Positions 1 through 5,920 of a stretch of DNA of 5,920 nucleotides are shown here, piece after piece. The stretch comes from CAZPEV01 sp964585635 (GTDB lineage Bacteria; Zixibacteria; MSB-5A5; GN15; JAAZOE01): NCBI GenBank assembly GCA_964585635.1, contig CAZPEV010000186.1, positions 1 to 5,920 of the forward strand. Direction: 5' to 3'. The notes below the pieces were generated by a model. That model was not told the DNA's origin. It was given only the letters and a program-made list of their open reading frames with translations, and did no database searches. The number at the start of each line of letters is the position of its first letter. Positions within the stretch are counted from its first letter, which is position 1. The translations under genes were made by a program, and so were the position numbers.

Positions 1-1338
1 GATCTGTTTACCGTTCTCTCTATCGTCCGAAATCAGCAGGTGATCGGCGAACGAAGCTACTTCTCTCCGGAATCGACGGCCGTTCTTATCCACCTCGGTT
101 CCCCGCTGAACCTGAATTACGGCCAGCGCGACTCGCTGCGCGTGATGGCGACGCTGAATGAATCCTCGCCGCGATTCGGTTTCAGGCTGAGCCTTCCGGA
201 CAGCACCGCCTTCATGGTACGGGACATCAACACCGGGACGACCGTGGCGGCCGCCTCCGACACGGCCGCCTTGGCCGCAGGGTTGGTATTTCCCATGATG
301 TCCGACTGGGCGGCGTTCCGTCAAAGCGCCCCGGCGCCCTGCTTGTGCGTGACGTCGTCGTTGCCGCCTGCCATCATCGCCGGAGCCGATACCGTGGCAA
401 TGATAACGCTTCGGTTCGGTCATTCGGGAGCCCCCAATTCTTCATCTCTGCGAATCGGCGGGATTGATGTCGCCGTGACCGATACGGCCGGAAGATCACA
501 GGACGCCGGCCGAATCTTCGACCGCATCGGCCGCCGCGTCGATGGGCATCCGTCTGAATATCAGGATAAAGTGAAGACGGTCTCCTGCTTGACAAGTTTT
601 GCCTTATATGATAACGTGATGGTTATGGCCCCCGTCGAAACGATCGAGGTTCAATTGATCGGCGATATCGACGCGGACGTCCCCTTTGACAATTTCCGCC
701 TTTTGATAAACGACGAAGATAACATAGAGGTGCATGATTGCTCCGATGGCCGACTGACCGGGCAAGCCCCCTCCGGCGATTGTCCCTTCACCTTCCCGGT
801 AATCTCATCCTCGGCCCGAATCTTCCTTCCCGCCGGGCGTCCGACCGTTCGGCCGATTTCCCTTCCGACGGCTCTGTCATTCCCGGGGGACACCGCCGTC
901 ACCCTATTCAGCGCCCGCCTTGACTATCAGGGAACGCCGCTTCAGGGCGACGTTGCCGTTCACGGATTGAAAGGCCAAATGGTTCGGCGCAGCCAGTCCG
1001 GAGTTGTCCCCATTGCCGCCTCGGAAATCTTCCGCTCCGTCCGCTTGTCGATCGACGACCAAACCATCGCCGCCGATTCCGAACTGGCGGCCGAGGGAAT
1101 CAATCTGATCCTCGATTCTGAGGCGCTTATTCCGAGGGGAAACACGCGGTTGCTGACGCTGTCGGCCGATATTCGCGCCTCGGCGCCGGAAGGAAATTAT
1201 CTGATCCAGTTCGGCGACTCGACCTTCATGGAAGTGGTGGACGGGAATTTGCCAAGCATAATTTATCCGCTTGTGGCGCCGCCGATTTATCCGCTGACCG
1301 GTGGGGAAGTCGCGATCACGGCCGTCGGCCTGGAAAAA
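1..1338 (+). repeat. Tandem protein-level repeats, about 167 residues per unit
   Basis: By eye, the frame divides into a partial unit (1-387), a full unit (388-888) and a final unit (889-1338) that runs into the sorting-like domain. Unit starts are marked by ADTVAMITLRF at about 385-417 and GDTAVTLFSARL at about 886-921; the shared Asp-Thr codons lie 501 bases apart. Further into each unit come IFDRI / IFRSV, then a valine/leucine strand and a DI-x(4)-P-x(2)-N-[FY] core (GDIDADVPFDNFRL and ADIRASAPEGNYLI). The first partial unit shows the same second half (SLRVMATLNESSPRFGFRL) and the same proline-rich join before the next unit. Similarity is moderate and limited to pattern positions, so the units are diverged and are not DNA repeats. 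The most likely fold is a chain of beta-sandwiches. I do not recognise a named family. Confidence 0.6.
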
Positions 1339-1638
1339 TCATTCGCCAATTATCCCAACCCGTTCTTCCCGTCGCGGGGCGAAATCACGACCATCGGCTA
1401 TGTTTTGCCCGAGGAAGCACGAGTGGATATCGAAATATTCTCCATTACCGGAGAACTGGTCAAGACCGTCGCTTCCCAAACCTCCCGCGCGGCCGGGCCG
1501 CATCAGGCCGATCGCTGGACGGGCGTCAACAACGATGGGCGTGACGTCATTTCGGGGACCTATTTCTGCCGCATCACGGCTCAGTATATGTCGGGCAGGG
1601 TCGAGACCTTCAAACGAAAAGTGGCGGTGATTCGATGA
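1..1638 (+). CDS. Secreted repeat protein with C-terminal FlgD-Ig/type IX sorting-like domain (5' partial)
   Basis: The reading frame is open from base 1, so the true start lies upstream; 545 residues are visible. The in-frame GTG at 40 is not a credible start, because it lacks a signal peptide and falls inside a repeat unit. Most of the protein is beta-rich, Ser/Thr/Asp-rich sequence in tandem units of about 167 residues (see the repeat entry). The last ~100 residues (about 1339-1635) carry the FANYPNPF motif at 1342-1365. After it come a strand-rich stretch with VDIEIFSITGELVKTV and a closing segment with ISGTYFCRI and FKRKVAVIR. This is the usual layout of the FlgD Ig-like or type IX secretion C-terminal domain, found at the end of exported proteins in FCB bacteria. 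I infer an exported, possibly surface-attached protein; no enzymatic motif is visible. Its stop overlaps the next gene's ATG (ATGA), which ties it to a PorV-like barrel. The export route and the biological role are not shown by the sequence. Confidence 0.85.
   Translation, partial: DLFTVLSIVRNQQVIGERSYFSPESTAVLIHLGSPLNLNYGQRDSLRVMATLNESSPRFGFRLSLPDSTAFMVRDINTGTTVAAASDTAALAAGLVFPMMSDWAAFRQSAPAPCLCVTSSLPPAIIAGADTVAMITLRFGHSGAPNSSSLRIGGIDVAVTDTAGRSQDAGRIFDRIGRRVDGHPSEYQDKVKTVSCLTSFALYDNVMVMAPVETIEVQLIGDIDADVPFDNFRLLINDEDNIEVHDCSDGRLTGQAPSGDCPFTFPVISSSARIFLPAGRPTVRPISLPTALSFPGDTAVTLFSARLDYQGTPLQGDVAVHGLKGQMVRRSQSGVVPIAASEIFRSVRLSIDDQTIAADSELAAEGINLILDSEALIPRGNTRLLTLSADIRASAPEGNYLIQFGDSTFMEVVDGNLPSIIYPLVAPPIYPLTGGEVAITAVGLEKSFANYPNPFFPSRGEITTIGYVLPEEARVDIEIFSITGELVKTVASQTSRAAGPHQADRWTGVNNDGRDVISGTYFCRITAQYMSGRVETFKRKVAVIR
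1339..1635 (+). other. Encoded FlgD-Ig / type IX secretion-like C-terminal domain
   Basis: This is the terminal domain of the first protein. It opens with an NYPNPF box (codons 1348-1365), followed by TTIGYVLPEEARVDIEIFS, the 'I.Y.lpe.a.V.l.IyditG' pattern of these domains. It continues with a GELVKTV strand, a WTGVNNDGRDVISGTYF segment (the common 'WdGrd..G..vasGvYfyrl' pattern) and a basic final strand ending VAVIR. In Bacteroidota this kind of domain directs substrates through the type IX system and is recognised by PorV. In other phyla the same fold occurs on exported proteins without proven type IX secretion. The fold assignment is firm; use as a secretion signal is inferred. Confidence 0.75.
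1626..1631 (+). promoter_or_regulatory. Ribosome binding site of the barrel-TPR gene
   Basis: GGTGAT matches the 3' half of the extended Shine-Dalgarno consensus (AGGAGGTGAT) and lies three bases before ATG 1635. It falls inside the last codons of the repeat-protein gene, whose TGA shares bases with this ATG. The site is moderate in strength, so termination-reinitiation at the ATGA probably contributes. Confidence 0.45.
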
Positions 1639-3641
1639 GACGGTGGCTGATATTCGTATCCTGCCTGCTGGGGTTGACGGCCCTATCGGTTTATGCCGAT
1701 GACGCCGGAACACGCTCGCCCTTTGAATTCGGCGTCGGCGCCCGGGAACTGGCGCTGGGCGGTTCCGCCGTCAGCCGTTGCGATGCCGCCACCGCCCCCT
1801 ATTGGAATCCCTCCCGGCTGGCCTCGGCGGAACAAATTGGAGTCTGCGGTTTTCATTGCCGCTTGTTCGACGGCGACGTTGCCTACCAATACCTCGGATT
1901 GGTCATCCCGACGCTGGACTGGGGTTCCATCGGCTTCGGGGTCTTCCGCCTGGGCATCGACGGCATCGAGGAACGCGACCAATCGAATATGCTGGTGGGA
2001 AACTTCGGCGACAACCGGCTGGCGTTTTATCTGGCTTATGGACGATCCTTCGATCAGTACGAGTTGGGGGCGGCCCTGACGGTCGAGCAACATTCCCTGG
2101 CCAACTATAGCGCTTCTTCTTCTCCCGGCCTTATGCTTTCCGTCGGGCGACGCTTCGACCTGGGATCGGGGCCATTTTCGTCGCTCGACATTGCGATCAA
2201 CGCCCGAAACGTGCTGCGCCCCGAAATCAAGCTGGCCGACGCCGCCGTATCGTATCCCTTCGAGCTTAACACCGGCCTGAGTCTGACGCTGCATCCCGAA
2301 TCCTTCGGTCGGCATGCGGTCATGCTCTCGGCCGATGCCGCCAAGACTGAAAGCAACGAACCCCTGCTGGCGGGGGGCGTGGAATACGATTTTTCCGGCT
2401 TGCTGCAAATCCGAGGCGGCTGGCGCGACGGCAAGGCCGCCCTCGGCGCCGGAATCAAATATGCCGGAATCGGCTTTGACTATGCCCTGGTCGAGCGCGA
2501 TCTGGGTAGTCTGCATCTGTTTACCCTGACCACGGCCTTCGGCGCACCAACCAGCGAGCGCCGCCGCCTGCGGGCCGAACGACGGGAGAAGGTCTTCAAT
2601 GATGCCATGGCCGGTCAATTGAACGAGCGGAACCGCGAATTGGTTGATAAGATGGTCGTTCAAGGCAACCGCCAAAGGCAGGAAAATGAACTGGCAGCGG
2701 CGGTGGAAAGCTTCGACCGAGCCCTCTTCGTGGCGCGCGGCGCCGGCCTCGACACGACCACGATATGCAGCCTTTTGCTGGATACCCAAACCCGGCTCGA
2801 TCGGCAAACCCGCGCCGCACAACTGCGCCAATACCTGGATTCGGCCCAGACCCGCTTGAACTCGGGCGACGTTCTGGGGGGCCAATATTATGCTCGCCTG
2901 GCCCAGGCGCTCGATACCGCCGACGTCACAGCGGCCGCCCTGATAACCAAGGCCGAAAAGGCCATCGAACAGGAAAGCCAACGCGAGCAATTCATCCAAA
3001 CGCAGCTCGGAGCGGTTGATTCCCTCCTCGCCTACGGCCGCCTGCCGGAAGCGCAGGCGATGGTGCGCACGCTGGATGAGGTCGCACCGAACAATCCCTT
3101 GGTGGCCCTGGCGGCCAAAAAGGTCCGGTTCGATTCCTGGCGGGACGACGCCACCAAAGCCTATGATCAGGGGGATTATCCGGCGGCCCTGTCCGATATC
3201 GATTCTGCTTTGGCACTGTTCCCCGGGCACCAATGGTGCCTGGATTTCCGCGAGAAGTGTCGACAGACGTTACGACCGGCCGCAATGCCGACCGTCGCTC
3301 CCGCCCTGGCGCCCCTCAGCCGGGAGCTGCAAAAAGAAGTCGAGGCTGCCTACCGCCTGGCTCAGGCCGCCTTTACCCAGGGCGACCTGCGCCGCGCTAT
3401 CGCGGGATGGGAAACGGTCGAACGCCTCGCCCCCGGATACCAAAGCGTGCGCGATTATCTGGTCAACTCCTACAAATTCCTGGGAGTCGAACTGTATGGT
3501 CAGAACCGTCTGCCCGAGGCGCTCGACACCTGGCGCAAGGCGGCCACCCTGGCTCCCCAGAACGGGGAAATCGCAGCCTATGTCAAACGGACCGAGAATG
3601 AAATCCAGAAACTGAAGGCGATGTCACATGACGCACGATAA
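1635..3641 (+). CDS. PorV/UPF0164-like outer-membrane beta-barrel protein with C-terminal TPR region
   Basis: The 668-residue protein starts at an ATG overlapping the previous stop (ATGA). A Shine-Dalgarno-like GGTGAT (1626-1631) precedes it, and an N-terminal signal peptide follows at once (MRRWL then a hydrophobic run, probable cleavage after SVYA near residue 21). Residues 33-63 carry the hallmark of the PorV/PorQ/UPF0164 family: GARELALGGSAV followed by APYWNPSRLA. Residues ~65-303 show alternating strand patterns ending in LHLFTLTTAFG, as expected for a barrel. A charged helical linker (~306-345) leads to a helical tail with TPR-like units. The clearest are near 505-535 (AYDQGDYPAALSDIDSALALFP), 570-600 (AAFTQGDLRRAIAGWETVERLAP) and 612-643 (ELYGQNRLPEALDTWRKAATLAP). 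Typical PorV/PorQ proteins are about half this length, so the TPR tail is a large addition. Barrel ends normally face the periplasm, so the tail should be periplasmic. A shuttle or assembly role for neighbouring exported proteins, or a sensing scaffold, is inferred. Confidence 0.82.
   Translation: MRRWLIFVSCLLGLTALSVYADDAGTRSPFEFGVGARELALGGSAVSRCDAATAPYWNPSRLASAEQIGVCGFHCRLFDGDVAYQYLGLVIPTLDWGSIGFGVFRLGIDGIEERDQSNMLVGNFGDNRLAFYLAYGRSFDQYELGAALTVEQHSLANYSASSSPGLMLSVGRRFDLGSGPFSSLDIAINARNVLRPEIKLADAAVSYPFELNTGLSLTLHPESFGRHAVMLSADAAKTESNEPLLAGGVEYDFSGLLQIRGGWRDGKAALGAGIKYAGIGFDYALVERDLGSLHLFTLTTAFGAPTSERRRLRAERREKVFNDAMAGQLNERNRELVDKMVVQGNRQRQENELAAAVESFDRALFVARGAGLDTTTICSLLLDTQTRLDRQTRAAQLRQYLDSAQTRLNSGDVLGGQYYARLAQALDTADVTAAALITKAEKAIEQESQREQFIQTQLGAVDSLLAYGRLPEAQAMVRTLDEVAPNNPLVALAAKKVRFDSWRDDATKAYDQGDYPAALSDIDSALALFPGHQWCLDFREKCRQTLRPAAMPTVAPALAPLSRELQKEVEAAYRLAQAAFTQGDLRRAIAGWETVERLAPGYQSVRDYLVNSYKFLGVELYGQNRLPEALDTWRKAATLAPQNGEIAAYVKRTENEIQKLKAMSHDAR
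3614..3618 (+). promoter_or_regulatory. Ribosome binding site of the SpoIIE-type phosphatase gene
   Basis: GAAGG lies nine bases before ATG 3628, within the last codons of the barrel-TPR gene. The ATG at 3621 is in another frame and is not a competitor. The site supports separate initiation combined with coupling through the 14-base overlap. Confidence 0.5.
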
Positions 3642-5229
3642 ACCGGGCAACCAGCCGGATCAATGGCCCCAGGCGGGGCAGTTCCGCACGTCCATCAGGT
3701 GGGAATTTTCGCTCTATGTGGGCGGCGTCATCCTGCTGATGATGGCGGTGACGGGATACATCGTAACCAAGCAATATGTTGCCAGCGTAACCGCCGGGGT
3801 GGTGGAAACACTTTTGGCGCAGGCCCGGTCATATGCCTCCGCCGCCGGAAAACATATCATCTCCGCCGAATCGCCCGACGTCCTGATGCTCAGCAACCTT
3901 TGCACTCGACTGGCCGCGGACAACCCCGACATTCACTGGGTGGGCATCGCCGACAATCAGAGCCGGTTTCTGTCCCACACCGAAATCAAACAAGTGATGT
4001 CCGGCCAAAAGCTGCCATCGATCAGCTCGACCCGGTTTCCCCAATCGCTGCGAACCGGCGAAAAGCTTGCCATCGTCGGCGATTCCTTGACGATCACCAT
4101 ACCTATCATTGAGCAGGGCGTGCCGCTGGGTACGCTGGCGGCCGCATCATCCACCCGCCAAATCACCCAGGCCCGGAAGAAGTCCATCGTCACGGTCGGC
4201 GCCATATCGATGATCATGATACTGCTGGGGATTCCGACCACGATGATCGTCCTCAACCGCAGGTTGCGTCCCTTTGGCCTGATCATAGACTCGCTCCAGG
4301 CCGTCCGGCTGGACGAACCCGCCTTCGATATTCCGATCACGAGCCGCAACGAATTCGGCTATCTGGCCGAGACGCTGCGGGTCATGGGGGGCAAATTGAC
4401 CATGGCCCAACGCCAACAGGTCGAGAAGGAACGCGTCTCCCGGGAGCTGGAAATCGCGCGCGAGATACAGGCCAACATCCTGCCGAAGGAGTATCCGCAG
4501 GCGGCCCAGTTCCAGTTTGCCGGAGCGTACCGCTGCGCTCGCGAAGTCGGCGGCGATTATTATGACTTCCTCCCCCTCGATGAAAACCTTCTCGGCTACC
4601 TCATCGCCGATGTTTCCGGGAAATCGTTGCCGGGAATGCTGGTCATGCTCCTGACCAGGGATATTGTCCGGCGACTGGCGCGTCCCTCTTTGAAACCATC
4701 ACAGCTCCTTTCGGCCGTCAATCGCGAGCTTCTGCCCAGCATCAAGAAGGGCATGTTCGTGACCATGTTTTACGGCATCCTGGATCGACGAACCGGCCAT
4801 TTCACCTTCGCCTCAGCCGGACACAACCCGTTGGTCAAAGTCGACGCTGCCGCCGCCATACGCCTTATCAAGACGAAAGGATTCCCCCTTGGTATGGCCG
4901 GTTCCGATACGTTCGACAAGCGCATCGAGGATGGCGCCTTACGGCTTTCTCCGGGGGACTGGCTGATCCAATACACGGACGGGATAAATGAAGCGCAGGA
5001 CGCTGACAAACGTGAATACGGTATGGAACGTTTCTTGGACGCGGTGCAGACCCTCCAGAGCCAAAACGCCGACGAGTTGGTGCGAGGCGTACTGGAGCGC
5101 CACGAGGCGTTTGTCGGGGCTGCACCTCAATACGATGATATCACGCTATTGGCCATGAAATGGGTCGGCCTTTCGGCCGATCTTGACCATGGCGTTAATG
5201 CTGCGAGGACAAATGTCGTCAACGCTTAA
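3628..5229 (+). CDS. Membrane-anchored HAMP-SpoIIE (RsbU-type PP2C) serine phosphatase
   Basis: This 533-residue inner-membrane protein should dephosphorylate a phosphoserine on a STAS-domain partner, as RsbU and SpoIIE do. Order: a short cytosolic N-terminus; a membrane helix at ~27-47; a periplasmic region at ~48-186 with a PAS/Cache-like pattern (IHWVGIADNQSRFLSH, then LTITIPIIEQGVPLGTLAAAS); a second helix at ~187-209; a HAMP domain at ~210-258 (P215, NEFGYLAETLRVM); a helical linker with EIAREIQANILP; and a PP2C domain at ~290-513. The metal-binding aspartates are all present: GGDYYD (D310), ADVSGK (D328), YTDG (D451) and YDDIT (D503/D504), along with FVTMFYGILD and ASAGHNP. The phosphatase is therefore probably active. 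The ATG at 3628 has GAAGG at 3614-3618 nine bases upstream and is the first usable start in frame. It overlaps the barrel gene by 14 bases, and the STAS-kinase gene begins inside its end. The ligand sensed is unknown. Confidence 0.93.
   Translation: MTHDKPGNQPDQWPQAGQFRTSIRWEFSLYVGGVILLMMAVTGYIVTKQYVASVTAGVVETLLAQARSYASAAGKHIISAESPDVLMLSNLCTRLAADNPDIHWVGIADNQSRFLSHTEIKQVMSGQKLPSISSTRFPQSLRTGEKLAIVGDSLTITIPIIEQGVPLGTLAAASSTRQITQARKKSIVTVGAISMIMILLGIPTTMIVLNRRLRPFGLIIDSLQAVRLDEPAFDIPITSRNEFGYLAETLRVMGGKLTMAQRQQVEKERVSRELEIAREIQANILPKEYPQAAQFQFAGAYRCAREVGGDYYDFLPLDENLLGYLIADVSGKSLPGMLVMLLTRDIVRRLARPSLKPSQLLSAVNRELLPSIKKGMFVTMFYGILDRRTGHFTFASAGHNPLVKVDAAAAIRLIKTKGFPLGMAGSDTFDKRIEDGALRLSPGDWLIQYTDGINEAQDADKREYGMERFLDAVQTLQSQNADELVRGVLERHEAFVGAAPQYDDITLLAMKWVGLSADLDHGVNAARTNVVNA
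5205..5209 (+). promoter_or_regulatory. Ribosome binding site deciding the STAS-HATPase start
   Basis: GAGGA lies three bases before ATG 5213, inside the 3' end of the phosphatase gene. The spacing is slightly short. The competing in-frame ATGs at 5189 and 5198 have no purine-rich Shine-Dalgarno match upstream. Translation is probably coupled to the phosphatase, whose stop codon ends at 5229, 17 bases into this gene. Confidence 0.55.
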
Positions 5230-5920
5230 GCTCAATGCCGCGATTCCGGTTCCGGTGGAACTGGGGGGCCGGGCGGAGGATCAGTTCGAAGCACACCTCC
5301 AGGCCGCGCTCGAAACCCATCCCGCGACGGTGCTGCTGGATTGCGCCGCCCTCCAACTGGTGACTTCGCGGCACATAGAGTTGCTGTGGCGAACCCGGTT
5401 GCGGTGTCAACGGGGCGCCATCGAGATACGACTCGAGAAACCAACCCCTGGGTTGATGCGAATCCTGTCGATTCTGGATCTGGCGGAACTGTTTTGTTGC
5501 ACACCGTCACCGGCCGATGGTTTTTCCGGCGAACCCATGTTTGGCCACGGTCCCGCCAAGGCCAGCTATCAAGACAAATTTCTGCCGATCACCGGAGAGG
5601 TCGTGTCGGCGACGGAGCGTTTCAAGTCCTTTCTGGTGGCTCTTCCCGTCCCGGAATTGACCCGCTTTGAACTGCGCACGATCTTCTATGAGGTCGCCAA
5701 CAACATAAGCCAGCACGGCGGCATGGATAAGGAAACACCGGTCTCGTTTTGGGTGGAATTTGGATTCGGCAGGATCAAGATGATGTTCGCCGATACCGGA
5801 CTGGAATTTGACCCGACCGCGGCCGAGGCCGATTTCGACCCCCGAACGGCGGCAAAAAAGCGGTGCGTCCGGGGATTTGGCATTCCCATGGTTCGCCGAA
5901 TGACCGACGACGTGTCATAC
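5213..5920 (+). CDS. STAS-HATPase (RsbV-RsbW-like) fusion protein, partner-switch regulator (3' partial)
   Basis: The frame stays open from ATG 5213 to the window edge, giving 236 residues. Residues ~5-100 fit a STAS domain: TVLLDCAALQLVTSRHIELL is the central strand-loop-helix, followed by GAIEIRLEKPTPGLMRILSILDLAELF. Residues ~122-236 fit a GHKL ATPase of the RsbW/SpoIIAB serine-kinase type. The N-box is E160-x3-N164-x3-H168 (YEVANNISQHGG), the G1 box is FADTGLEFDP (D194, G196), and the G2 region is RGFGIPMVRRMTDDVSY (G221, G223). Ser52 sits where SpoIIAA carries its phosphorylated Ser58, but the DSSG motif around it has become TSRH. In RsbV/RsbW pairs these domains are separate proteins; here they are one chain, directly behind a PP2C phosphatase that could act on Ser52. 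By comparison with SpoIIAB only a short tail should be missing, though a further domain cannot be excluded. No sigma factor is visible. In-frame ATGs at 5189 and 5198 are alternative starts; 5213 is preferred for its GAGGA. Confidence 0.85.
   Translation, partial: MSSTLKLNAAIPVPVELGGRAEDQFEAHLQAALETHPATVLLDCAALQLVTSRHIELLWRTRLRCQRGAIEIRLEKPTPGLMRILSILDLAELFCCTPSPADGFSGEPMFGHGPAKASYQDKFLPITGEVVSATERFKSFLVALPVPELTRFELRTIFYEVANNISQHGGMDKETPVSFWVEFGFGRIKMMFADTGLEFDPTAAEADFDPRTAAKKRCVRGFGIPMVRRMTDDVSY

Noticed and set aside
40..42. GTG as the start codon of the first gene.
   Set aside because: The frame is open upstream to base 1, there is no signal peptide after the GTG, and it would cut through a repeat unit.
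589..614. TTGACA followed by an AT-rich TATGAT, resembling a promoter.
   Set aside because: The spacer is only 12 bases instead of about 17, the site is in the middle of a repeat-encoding frame, and no gene starts shortly downstream.
686..710. A second TTGACA with a downstream TGATAA.
   Set aside because: The spacing is again about 12 bases and the site is internal to the coding frame; nothing at the correct -10 distance fits.
1683..3233. Long minus-strand open frame of 516 codons opposite the barrel-TPR gene.
   Set aside because: It mirrors the codon bias of a GC-rich plus-strand gene that has a signal peptide, a family signature and TPR patterns. The antisense product is low-complexity (Gly/Gln/Arg-rich) and has no recognisable domain.
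3223..3243. A strong inverted repeat (GGCACC-AAT-GGTGCC, extendable to 9 bp).
   Set aside because: It encodes ordinary residues of a TPR unit, has no T-run and no gene boundary nearby, and is best explained by chance in GC-rich coding DNA.
3016..3615. A 199-codon plus-strand frame overlapping the TPR region.
   Set aside because: It is rich in Pro/Arg/Ser/Trp, typical of a shifted frame in GC-rich DNA, and lies entirely within a well-supported gene.
1..5920. CRISPR arrays, tRNAs, insertion sequences, attachment sites or terminators.
   Set aside because: I saw no short direct repeats with spacers, no tRNA-like fold, no transposase and no hairpin with a T-run. The whole window is accounted for by four overlapping genes.

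Overview
The window is a single block of plus-strand coding DNA with no intergenic space. It holds four consecutive genes that overlap by 4, 14 and 17 bases, the first and last of which are cut by the window edges. Base composition is GC-rich. Signal peptides, an outer-membrane barrel of the PorV/PorQ type and an NYPNPF-type C-terminal domain point to a didermic bacterium of the FCB superphylum or a related uncultured candidate phylum (Zixibacteria, KSB1 or Latescibacteria-like lineages are guesses). No rRNA, tRNA or marker gene is present to settle the taxonomy.

Layout. Positions 1-1638 hold the C-terminal 545 residues of a large secreted protein. It is built from tandem beta-rich repeats of about 167 residues and ends in a FlgD-Ig/type IX sorting-like domain. 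Positions 1635-3641 encode a 668-residue outer-membrane protein: signal peptide, PorV/UPF0164-like beta-barrel, then a long TPR-like tail that should lie in the periplasm. Positions 3628-5229 encode a 533-residue inner-membrane PP2C phosphatase: two membrane segments around a periplasmic sensor, a HAMP domain and a complete SpoIIE/RsbU catalytic domain. Positions 5213-5920 encode a protein still open at the window edge and therefore easily missed. It joins a STAS domain (anti-sigma-antagonist-like) to a GHKL/HATPase domain of the RsbW anti-sigma kinase type.

How they may work together. The last two genes form the core of a partner-switching pathway: a membrane-anchored PP2C phosphatase, and on one polypeptide both the STAS partner and the serine-kinase-like ATPase. 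The usual target (a sigma factor or other output) is not in the window. The tight overlaps suggest co-translation with the secreted repeat protein and the barrel-TPR protein. This raises the inferred possibility of an envelope-spanning route from a surface protein through an outer-membrane barrel with periplasmic TPRs and a periplasmic sensor to a cytosolic switch. The catalytic assignments are strong. The trans-envelope idea and the function of the first two genes are inference. All domain calls and alignments were made by eye.
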